Assembly (NCBI GenBank): GCA_027081565.1
Contig: JALWKG010000070.1
Span: forward strand, 1 to 6,614
Direction of reading: 5' to 3'
Length of the DNA: 6,614 nucleotides
Origin: Helicobacteraceae bacterium
GTDB lineage: Bacteria; Campylobacterota; Campylobacteria; Campylobacterales; Sulfurimonadaceae
In this document: positions 1 through 5,202 of the stretch, in pieces
Position numbering within the stretch: the first letter of the stretch is position 1
Layout: every line of letters starts with the position of its first letter
Translations under genes and position numbers: made by a program
The notes under the pieces: model-generated
The model's input: only the letters and a program-made list of their open reading frames with translations
Databases searched by the model: none
Told to the model about the DNA's origin: nothing

Positions 1-518
1 ATCACCCCTTGAAGCTCTTCACGGTTGAGCTTTTCAACCGTACCTTCCGTCACACCGATCACCGCATCATCAAAACTCAAACCGGCGGCAAAAGCATTAA
101 TACTGCGCTCATCCAAAATAAAGACGGTCGGCGTAGAGATCCCCGAAGCAATGGACATCTCTTCTACTACATTAAGCAATTTTTGCTCTTCTCGGGTAGC
201 ACTGTTGCGGTTGAGCTGTCGACCCCCTAAGGCGATAGCAACTGCCTTTCCACCACTGGCAAGGGTTGAATACTTATAGAGAGAACCACCCCCTACCAGT
301 AAAATAACAGCAACACTCACACCATATAAAAACTTGGGTTCAAGATACGCTAAGGGTGATGCCAAAAAAGTAGCAACAGGAATGTCGTTCATATAGACAT
401 AGAGCCCCGTAACAAACAAAATGGTGATGACAATAAGCGAAAAGACGGCTAAGAAAAATATCCCTACGAGCCAGAGCGTATGCCGACGGGCATGCTCCTG
501 TTCTTGAAAAAAGTTCAT
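1..518 (-). CDS. M48 family (HtpX/Ste24-like) membrane metalloprotease, N-terminal part
   Basis: This is the first 172 codons of a gene that runs off the left edge. The ATG is at 518. Residues 15-43 and 64-82 are two hydrophobic membrane segments. From about residue 115 the sequence matches the stretch before the active site of M48 peptidases: a VEEMSIASGI helix, a TPTVFILD strand, NAFAAG (141-146), VIGVTEGTVE and LNREELQGV at the cut. In this family the next residues carry the zinc-binding HExxH, which lies outside the window, so catalytic competence cannot be judged. Family members cleave or survey misfolded membrane proteins. The gene starts 8 nt after the lemA stop and has no clear Shine-Dalgarno sequence, so it is probably translated by coupling to lemA. 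lemA next to an htpX-like gene is a recurrent arrangement. The exact subfamily (HtpX or a Ste24-like branch) is unsettled. Confidence 0.88.
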   Translation of the reverse strand, partial: MNFFQEQEHARRHTLWLVGIFFLAVFSLIVITILFVTGLYVYMNDIPVATFLASPLAYLEPKFLYGVSVAVILLVGGGSLYKYSTLASGGKAVAIALGGRQLNRNSATREEQKLLNVVEEMSIASGISTPTVFILDERSINAFAAGLSFDDAVIGVTEGTVEKLNREELQGV

Positions 519-526
519 CTAAATAG

Positions 527-1120
527 TTAGTCGAAACTGACTTTTGGTGCAGCCTGCATCGCTTTAGAGTCTTCAAACTCTAACATCTTCGCATCAGTGG
601 TAAAACCAAACATACTGGCTACCTGGTTTTGCGGGAAGGATTGACGGTAGGTGTTAAAAGAAAGAACAAAGTCATTATAAGCCTGACGTGCAAAGGCGAT
701 GCGGTTCTCAGTCGTGGTCAACTCTTCGGTGAGCTGCATCATGTTCTCGTTGGCCTTAAGCTCTGGATAGGCTTCCATGACAAAGCTCATCTTACCCATG
801 GCACCAACAAGTCCCTGCTCTGCCTGGTTGAACTGGGCAATAGCATTAGGGTCATCCAACTGACCTTTCATCTTTTTAAGAGCACCCGAGGCTTCATTAC
901 GCGCAGCGATCACAGCCTCCAAGGTCTCACGCTCATGCGCCATATACTTTTTCGCCACCTCTATGAGGTTAGGTATAAGATCATAACGACGTTTTAACTG
1001 TACCTCTATCTGTGCAAAACCATTTTCTATCTGATTCTTTTTCGCGACCAAGCCATTGTAGATCGCAATCGTGTAGAGACCCAGAAGTACTAAAAGACCT
1101 AAAAATATATAACCACCCAT
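527..1120 (-). CDS. lemA: LemA family protein
   Basis: This encodes 197 aa, normal for LemA. It has one N-terminal membrane segment (about residues 3-22) followed by a long helical domain. The family hallmarks are clear: YNGLVAKKNQIENGFAQIEV (21-40), QLKRRYDLIPNLIEVAKKY (41-59), EAYPELKANENM (116-127), TENRIAFARQAYNDFV (137-152) and FNTYRQSFP then FGF near the C-terminus. LemA proteins are membrane-anchored helical bundles of uncertain molecular role, often encoded beside M48 peptidases or TPM-domain proteins. The ATG at 1120 was chosen because AGGAGT lies 4-5 nt upstream. A longer reading from a TTG at 1153 is possible but lacks such a site. The M48 gene follows 8 nt downstream, so the two form an operon. 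The family call is firm; the physiological role is not. Confidence 0.93.
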   Translation of the reverse strand: MGGYIFLGLLVLLGLYTIAIYNGLVAKKNQIENGFAQIEVQLKRRYDLIPNLIEVAKKYMAHERETLEAVIAARNEASGALKKMKGQLDDPNAIAQFNQAEQGLVGAMGKMSFVMEAYPELKANENMMQLTEELTTTENRIAFARQAYNDFVLSFNTYRQSFPQNQVASMFGFTTDAKMLEFEDSKAMQAAPKVSFD

Positions 1121-1171
1121 CTGAACTCCTAAAATCAGTGCTCTGTTTTTCAAAACACTCTAGTATCATTT

Positions 1172-1177
1172 ATTTTA
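1172..1177 (-). promoter_or_regulatory. Candidate -10 box for the lemA-M48 operon
   Basis: Read on the minus strand, the 104-bp gap before lemA contains TAAAAT preceded by TGTGT (an extended -10 look), about 50 nt upstream of the ATG at 1120. A matching -35 is not evident, which is usual for Campylobacterota housekeeping promoters. An overlapping alternative, GATACT, lies a few bases downstream. Placement is by eye only. Confidence 0.3.
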
Positions 1178-1224
1178 ACACAGCTAGATTAATAATAACG
1201 CTATATTGATGAACTATGAAGACT

Positions 1225-1419
1225 TTAACGCACAACAGCAGACAAAAGTGCCGAGATCATAGCTAAAATGACCAAGGCACCCCAAGGAGAAAAGATCTCT
1301 TTTTTGAGATTTCTGCCGATATCTATCAGTTCATCTTTAAAATTATGATCCGTCTCGTTGTACTCTTCTTGCAGTTCGTCCAAGGTTCTGAAACGTCGGT
1401 TATTTTTCTCATCTGACAT
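1225..1419 (-). CDS. Small tail-anchored membrane protein, unknown function
   Basis: This 64-aa protein has a charged, polar N-terminal part (residues 1-43, rich in Asp, Glu, Lys, Arg and Asn, predicted mostly helical). One hydrophobic C-terminal segment (about 44-63, PWGALVILAMISALLSAVV) ends in Arg. The topology is that of a tail-anchored protein with the N-terminus in the cytoplasm. The ATG is 3 nt after the stop codon of the Pif1-like helicase gene. Its ribosome site AAGGA (1426-1430, spacing 6) lies within the last helicase codons, so the gene is real and co-transcribed with the helicase. I do not recognise a family. Part of residues 12-43 could form a coiled coil. Any role with the helicase is only suggested by position. 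Confidence 0.8.
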   Translation of the reverse strand: MSDEKNNRRFRTLDELQEEYNETDHNFKDELIDIGRNLKKEIFSPWGALVILAMISALLSAVVR

Positions 1420-1422
1420 TAT

Positions 1423-2721
1423 TTATCCTTCAGTATGACTCTGTACAAATGATAGTGCTTTAGGATTAACAAAGGCCAAATTACACCAGTTGGTCGTAGG
1501 CTGTTTCAAGATGAGTCTGTGAGGAGAGGTTGCACGAGAGAGCGCAACATAAAACTGAGAAGGGGCGAAGATCTCCGTTGTCTCGATGATAAGGTCTTCT
1601 ATACTCATCCCCTGAGACTTATGGATGGTGATGGCAAAGGCCAAGACTATGGGAAACTGATAAACACTAAAACGTGCCTCTTCCACCATCTCTTTTTCTC
1701 CCTCTACTGTACGCTCTTTCCACTCTGTTTTTGCCATAGAGCTTCTCTCAAGTTTGACCACAACACCCTCACTCTTTTCAACATAGACCACCTCTTCGCT
1801 CAAACGTACAATACGTCCGCGTTCACCATTAAAGTAATTCCAGGCATTACGGGTAAAAAGTACAGGTGCTCCAACTTTTAACTTTAAAAGAGGCTCTATA
1901 CGGGCATCACTCAAAAAGCGTTCAACCTCTTTTTCTGTTGTCTGTTTGTTATGTTTGACCAACTGTGCTTCAAAACTGTGTTCATCACTCTCTATAAAAG
2001 CAAGCTGCTCTTGGTTATGGCGTGAGGCAGAGTGGTTTTTTCCATAAAGATAGGTGTAGTGGCTCAGGTCCTCTCCTACCGGTTTTATGAGATGGTGCAG
2101 GTAGTAGTGTTCGTCATCACCCACTTCACCAAAACGTACCTTGTCCAAGACCTTGACAAAGTCTCTGTCATCGCTACGATGGTTGATCTCAAGGGTAATC
2201 GTCTCAAACTCAAACCGCTGCCAACTCTCCGACTCAAAAGCAAAATAGATCTCTCCATATCCCCGCACCACAGGAGGCAACTGCAAAAAGTCACCCACGG
2301 TCAAAAGAACCCCTTTAAAGTCACTCTGCAGCAGTCGCAGACGGATCATCTCAAAGAGCGGCGCACTCACCATAGAGATCTCATCAATGATGATGATGTC
2401 CATCGAAGCAACCAGTTTCTTGATCTTTTTTTTGATCTCCAGTTTTCCCTTAAGTTCAAGGTCTTCTATAGAGTCTGCAATACCCAAGTCTAAAAAGCTG
2501 TGAAGGGTCTGCCCACCAATAAGTGTTGCCGCCATTCCGGTAGAGGCCAGCTTGGCCACCTTTTTTCCTTCACCCTCATAGTGTTCTATCACTTTACGCG
2601 TCAGGGTTGTTTTCCCCGTACCCGCACCCCCGGTCAAAAAGAGGTTTTGTTTTGCATCCAACAGTTCTATGGTCTTTTTAAAAAATGGCATTGTTATCTT
2701 TGTCTCAAGTATTAGTTGCAT
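1423..2721 (-). CDS. Pif1/RecD-like superfamily 1B DNA helicase
   Basis: This 432-aa protein has a complete set of SF1B helicase motifs: Walker A GGAGTGKT (31-38), motif Ia STGMAATLIGG with QTLHSFL (60-77), motif II IIDEIS (111-116), motif III GDFLQLPPV (143-151), motif IV LEINHRSDD (178-186), motif V TIHKSQGMS (365-373) and motif VI FYVALSRA (390-397). The DFLQLPP and HKSQGMS forms are those of Pif1-like 5'-3' helicases. Relatives unwind DNA at stalled forks, R-loops and G-quadruplexes. It is a bare helicase core with no extra N- or C-terminal domain. The start is uncertain. The ATG at 2721 has no Shine-Dalgarno and overlaps a -10-like TAAAAT. The in-frame ATG at 2691 (Met11, MPFFKK) keeps the whole conserved part. 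The helicase role is firm; a specific pathway is not shown. Confidence 0.93.
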   Translation of the reverse strand: MQLILETKITMPFFKKTIELLDAKQNLFLTGGAGTGKTTLTRKVIEHYEGEGKKVAKLASTGMAATLIGGQTLHSFLDLGIADSIEDLELKGKLEIKKKIKKLVASMDIIIIDEISMVSAPLFEMIRLRLLQSDFKGVLLTVGDFLQLPPVVRGYGEIYFAFESESWQRFEFETITLEINHRSDDRDFVKVLDKVRFGEVGDDEHYYLHHLIKPVGEDLSHYTYLYGKNHSASRHNQEQLAFIESDEHSFEAQLVKHNKQTTEKEVERFLSDARIEPLLKLKVGAPVLFTRNAWNYFNGERGRIVRLSEEVVYVEKSEGVVVKLERSSMAKTEWKERTVEGEKEMVEEARFSVYQFPIVLAFAITIHKSQGMSIEDLIIETTEIFAPSQFYVALSRATSPHRLILKQPTTNWCNLAFVNPKALSFVQSHTEG

Positions 2722-2725
2722 TTTA
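2720..2725 (-). promoter_or_regulatory. Candidate -10 box for the helicase gene
   Basis: The minus strand reads TTGATAAAATG here, giving a TAAAAT hexamer that overlaps the first possible ATG of the helicase gene. If it is used, transcription would begin around 2712-2714, after that ATG. Translation would then start at the ATG at 2691. No good -35 is seen. This is inferred from hexamer similarity only. Confidence 0.25.
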
Positions 2726-2751
2726 TCAAATTAAAACAACAATAGCTGCTT

Positions 2752-2757
2752 TACAAT
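2752..2757 (+). promoter_or_regulatory. Candidate -10 box for the 59-aa membrane protein gene
   Basis: TTACAATA holds the hexamer TACAAT 23 nt before the ATG at 2781, inside the 59-bp divergent gap shared with the helicase gene. The same TTACAATA octamer occurs upstream of the 172-aa gene (3407-3414). This supports it as a shared -10 element. There is no clear -35. Confidence 0.4.
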
Positions 2758-2780
2758 AGAAAACCTACAAAGGAGCTCTT

Positions 2781-2960
2781 ATGCAACAAGATAAAAAGAG
2801 TCAAAACATCTATTTGACCACCGGCATCATCAGTGCTGCCTTAGGTTTTATGCTCATCACAGGTTACTACATCATAGAAAACACAGAGAACAGCAGCTCC
2901 AGCGACATGGCTGTAGACCAACGTATAGATAAGTGTTATGAGGAAAAGGGGTTGGATTGA
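2781..2960 (+). CDS. Small single-span membrane protein, unknown function
   Basis: This 59-aa reading frame starts at an ATG with a strong ribosome site AAGGAG (2770-2775, spacing 5) and a -10-like TACAAT further upstream. After a short polar, basic start (residues 1-9), residues 10-32 form one hydrophobic segment (IYLTTGIISAALGFMLITGY and on). Then comes a Ser/Asn/Asp-rich acidic stretch with four serines in a row (38-41) and a charged end, KCYEEKGLD, with the only cysteine (Cys52). It is divergent from the helicase gene and stands alone. I do not recognise a family. The strong ribosome site, its spacing and the protein-like composition make it a likely real gene. It is short enough to be missed by a length cut-off of 60 codons. 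A near-copy of its last codons lies at 3295-3312. Confidence 0.72.
   Translation: MQQDKKSQNIYLTTGIISAALGFMLITGYYIIENTENSSSSDMAVDQRIDKCYEEKGLD
2937..2955 (+). repeat. Direct repeat copy 1 (within the end of the 59-aa gene)
   Basis: TATGAG followed by GAAAAGGGGTTGG encodes YEEKGL at the end of the 59-aa protein. The same sequence lacking one G recurs at 3295-3312, about 360 bp downstream in the same orientation. Confidence 0.7.
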
Positions 2961-3233
2961 TCTTGAGATATTTTTAGTACTCGCATTGAATACTATAATA
3001 CTTTGATAGGTATATTTTAAATTAGTTGACAAAAGTCAAAGAGCACCTACATAAAAATACGAAATAAAATGAACCTTTATCTAAAGGGGTGTATAAAGAA
3101 AGAAGTCATCAATCTACGCATTTTCCAAAGAGATATAATCATCCTTGTATTTTTTACCCTAAAGTAGACGCTACAAAAAGAGTTCACTATCGGGTACTCA
3201 TCTTCTGAGTTGTATACTTTTTGGAAGGACACT

Positions 3234-3335
3234 ATGCATTTGAAAACATATTATTTTATCGCTTTATATTTATAGGAATGTAAAAAAGACCCAGTATGAG
3301 AAAAGGGGTTGGCAGATATGGCAATAGCATCATAA
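3234..3335 (+). pseudogene. Possible decayed small membrane-protein gene
   Basis: An ATG at 3234 sits behind GGAAGGA (3223-3229). It opens MHLKTYYFIALYL, a short hydrophobic start, then hits TAG at 3273. Reading on in the same frame gives ECKKDPV, a TGA at 3297, and then EKGLADMAIAS with TAA at 3333-3335. The part after the TGA is the near-copy of the 3' end of the 59-aa gene (YEEKGL with one G lost). A good ribosome site, a hydrophobic start, a Cys-Lys patch and a matching tail suggest a relative of the 59-aa gene broken by two stops. It could equally be chance; the hydrophobic part is too short to align. Confidence 0.22.
3295..3312 (+). repeat. Direct repeat copy 2 (near-copy of the 3' end of the 59-aa gene)
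   Basis: TATGA followed by the 13-mer GAAAAGGGGTTGG matches 18 of 19 positions of 2937-2955, with one G deleted. The sequence is G-rich for this AT-rich spacer, so a chance match of this length within 400 bp is unlikely. Confidence 0.65.
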
Positions 3336-3407
3336 CCAGAGGAAAAAACTAAACGCTAAATCTCCCGTACAGATATATAAGATATTTCACTGCAAGTATG
3401 CTTCAGT

Positions 3408-3413
3408 TACAAT
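3408..3413 (+). promoter_or_regulatory. Candidate -10 box for the 172-aa membrane protein gene
   Basis: TACAAT lies 29 nt before the ATG at 3443, in the context GTTACAATACAA. It shares TTACAATA with the candidate promoter of the 59-aa gene. No clear -35 is present, and the sequence upstream is AT-rich. Confidence 0.38.
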
Positions 3414-3442
3414 ACAACTACTTTTTCTGACAAGGTAAAATA

Positions 3443-3961
3443 ATGGATATTTTCATAACAATCATCAGCTGGATCGGCGGTATTGGCCTTTTTGGAGTTT
3501 TTGGACTCATATTCGTCTTTTCAAGCACCGCACACACACAACCTGGTGAATCAAGTTTAAATATTGTATCTATCGTTAGTTTTGCTTTAATATTATGGTT
3601 GCTTTGGATGGGGGCCTCTTCCCTCTATCATATCGCAGGATCTGCAGCCGATGAGTACCTCAATAAACCACAGCAAACCTCTTCAGTGGTACAAACTGCA
3701 ATAACAGGGCCACAGAAGCCAACAACAACAGGCACTTTAGACAAAAAAGATGACCTTCAAATGCAGATCTTGTTTATATTGGCAACCCTTCCTTTTCTTA
3801 TTTGGATTTTTACACCATCTTACCAAGAAGATAAAAAGAAGGAGCTCATTAGAAAAAAGGTTATGGCGAGTGTCACTCTTGAAAAAGATAAATCTGGAAC
3901 AAGACCATGGAATCCACACTGGAAGCCTAAAGATGATTGCGCTGAGGATGACAAGAAGTAA
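3443..3961 (+). CDS. Multi-span membrane protein, unknown function
   Basis: This encodes 172 aa. The ATG has AAGG (3432-3435) 7 nt upstream and a -10-like TACAAT before that. Three hydrophobic segments are visible: residues 3-28, 40-66 and 107-124. Between the second and third is a Thr/Gln/Pro-rich polar loop (about 74-100). The C-terminal tail (126-172) is highly charged and Lys-rich, with a PWNPHWKP patch and a DDCAEDDKK end. By the positive-inside rule the Lys-rich tail would be cytoplasmic. I do not recognise a family or any catalytic motif. The gene is alone on its strand here and converges with the VWA-protein gene, whose stop is 41 bp away. Reading-frame integrity, ribosome site and membrane-protein composition support a real gene. 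Confidence 0.8.
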   Translation: MDIFITIISWIGGIGLFGVFGLIFVFSSTAHTQPGESSLNIVSIVSFALILWLLWMGASSLYHIAGSAADEYLNKPQQTSSVVQTAITGPQKPTTTGTLDKKDDLQMQILFILATLPFLIWIFTPSYQEDKKKELIRKKVMASVTLEKDKSGTRPWNPHWKPKDDCAEDDKK

Positions 3962-4002
3962 AGCAGCAGTGCTCTAATAATAACTATAACTCTTTTTCTG
4001 TA

Positions 4003-5202
4003 CTACTCTTCATCAGCAAGGCTCTCCACCACCAACACTTCTCCAAAAGGCATCTCCGCCTTCTCCCCACTCACCCACATTACTTCATACATAGGTTCAA
4101 CCTTGGGAAAGGTTCCCTGAGTGTCCGAGAAATAAAGCAATAGAGAGGGCTGTTGCAGGTGTTCTTCTATGTAGTCAAATACGGGCCGGAAGTCGGTACC
4201 GCCACCGCCTTTTAAAGTCACGTCCAAAGCCTCTCCGCTTACAAACTGTCTGTAACTCTGTATCTTGGCATCACAGACTATGAGATCTATGATGTAAGAA
4301 GGGAAATGGATCAAGATGGCTTCTACCTCGCTCATGAATGTTGAGAGCAGTGCTTCATCAACAGAACCCGAACTGTCTATAGCGATGGCGAGTCTTAAAG
4401 TGTCACTGTAGAGTGAGGGAAGGTAGATGCCCGTGTAGAGCAGTTTTTTGGAAGGTGGCATCATCCGGTAGTTGTCGTAGTAGTGGCGGTCTATAGCGCG
4501 GTAGAGTTCTTGTCTCCAGTCTACTTTGGAATGGTCTGTGATGGTAAAAAAACGATCGATGTCTTGCGGAAGGTCTCCGCGTTCTTGCATCTTTTCCAAA
4601 GCATCGTTGGCAAACTGTTCAAACATCTCTTCAGCGGCTATCTGAGTTTTTCGCTCTTCATTCTCCACCTGCATCTGCTCACGTTTTTTCTCAGGATCAT
4701 GGTCACCCTCTGCATCTCTAAGCTGCTCTTGCTTCTTTTTGTTCTCTTCGTTGAAGCCTGTCTCATTGGACTCATCGTCATCAAACTCTTCGTTTTGGAT
4801 CTCATCTTTTAAAACAGCGTAGATCTCTTCAGCATACATACCGTCAAAACGTACATCCACCATCACCTCAAGGGGCGCTTCGAGACCATTGGAGACCAGC
4901 ATGTTGTTAATGGCATGGTCTGTTGCCAACTGCCACAGCCAGCTCATACGGTTTTTTTGACGATTTTCATAGGCCAAGGCTGCATGCATTGCCCCATTGG
5001 AGAGGGCAAAGGCCATCTCCTCCTGGCTCAACCCAAGCAGATATTCATCGTTGTACTCAAAACGCACCCCATCACTCAAATAGGCTTGAATATTGTCATT
5101 TGGGGTTAACTCCAAGCGTGAGGCCAAGGTCCCAAAATAAGGGTAATCTACCAGGAGTTTTGCCTTGGCTTCGGAGACCTTCTGTTTGAGTTGTGAGTGC
5201 AT
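4003..5202 (-). CDS. DUF2201-type protein: inactive-looking metallopeptidase domain plus VWA domain
   Basis: This 399-aa protein is the partner of the MoxR ATPase. Residues 1-130 resemble the metallopeptidase-like N-terminal domain of DUF2201 proteins: a YLSDG strand region, QEEMAFALSNGAMHAALAY, then WLWQLATDHAINNMLV and YAEEIYAVL. At the place where relatives carry HExxH the sequence reads NGAMH (69-73), so the first His and the Glu are missing. Residues 131-205 are a strongly charged, probably coiled linker. The C-terminal VWA domain has a full MIDAS: DSSGS (276-280), Thr336 in GGGGTDF and Asp360 in YFSDTQG. The ATG at 5202 overlaps the MoxR stop (TAATG), with no Shine-Dalgarno, which indicates translational coupling. 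A GTG start at 5235 is less likely. By analogy with RavA-ViaA or CbbQ-CbbO, it is expected to bind clients through the VWA domain. The client is unknown. Confidence 0.87.
   Translation of the reverse strand: MHSQLKQKVSEAKAKLLVDYPYFGTLASRLELTPNDNIQAYLSDGVRFEYNDEYLLGLSQEEMAFALSNGAMHAALAYENRQKNRMSWLWQLATDHAINNMLVSNGLEAPLEVMVDVRFDGMYAEEIYAVLKDEIQNEEFDDDESNETGFNEENKKKQEQLRDAEGDHDPEKKREQMQVENEERKTQIAAEEMFEQFANDALEKMQERGDLPQDIDRFFTITDHSKVDWRQELYRAIDRHYYDNYRMMPPSKKLLYTGIYLPSLYSDTLRLAIAIDSSGSVDEALLSTFMSEVEAILIHFPSYIIDLIVCDAKIQSYRQFVSGEALDVTLKGGGGTDFRPVFDYIEEHLQQPSLLLYFSDTQGTFPKVEPMYEVMWVSGEKAEMPFGEVLVVESLADEE

Larger units (their letters stand above)
2961..3442 (+). other. 482-bp AT-rich spacer without a convincing gene
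   Basis: No reading frame here has both a ribosome site and protein-like composition. Things visible in it are: perfect TATAAT hexamers at 2994-2999 and 3134-3139; a nested inverted repeat (TAGGT 3007-3011 with ACCTA 3045-3049, enclosing TTGAC 3026-3030 with GTCAA 3035-3039); a CCTTT/AAAGG hairpin at 3074-3087; an ACTCA/TGAGT hairpin at 3196-3210; and a second copy of the 3' end of the 59-aa gene at 3295-3312. All hairpins are short (5 bp) and none has a clear U-tract, so no terminator is called. The stretch could be a decayed gene, a small RNA locus, or an ordinary long spacer. Confidence 0.5.

Noticed and set aside
629..997. 122-codon plus-strand open frame antisense to lemA
   Set aside because: It mirrors the lemA coding sequence, whose family motifs are unmistakable, and has no start signals.
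1519..1881. 120-codon plus-strand open frame antisense to the helicase 3' half
   Set aside because: It is a shadow of the helicase frame; the composition (Cys, Arg and His rich, no domain) is not protein-like.
2032..2493. 153-codon plus-strand open frame inside the helicase gene
   Set aside because: It lies entirely antisense to a gene with a complete helicase motif set and has no ribosome site or recognisable protein character.
3026..3058. TTGACA at 3026-3031 as a -35 box
   Set aside because: The only AT-rich -10-like hexamer downstream (TAAAAA at 3052-3057) is 20 bp away, too far, and no gene follows; the hexamer is better explained as half of the TTGAC/GTCAA inverted repeat.
3069..3167. 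32-codon plus-strand frame (MNLYLKGC...) in the spacer
   Set aside because: There is no Shine-Dalgarno before the ATG, and the length is within chance for AT-rich sequence.
3077..3250. 58-codon minus-strand open stretch in the spacer
   Set aside because: It has no start codon with a ribosome site at its beginning, and the translated sequence shows no domain or membrane-protein pattern.
3962..4002. Convergent gap examined for a bidirectional terminator
   Set aside because: Only a 4-bp AGCA/TGCT stem is present, without a following U-tract on either strand.
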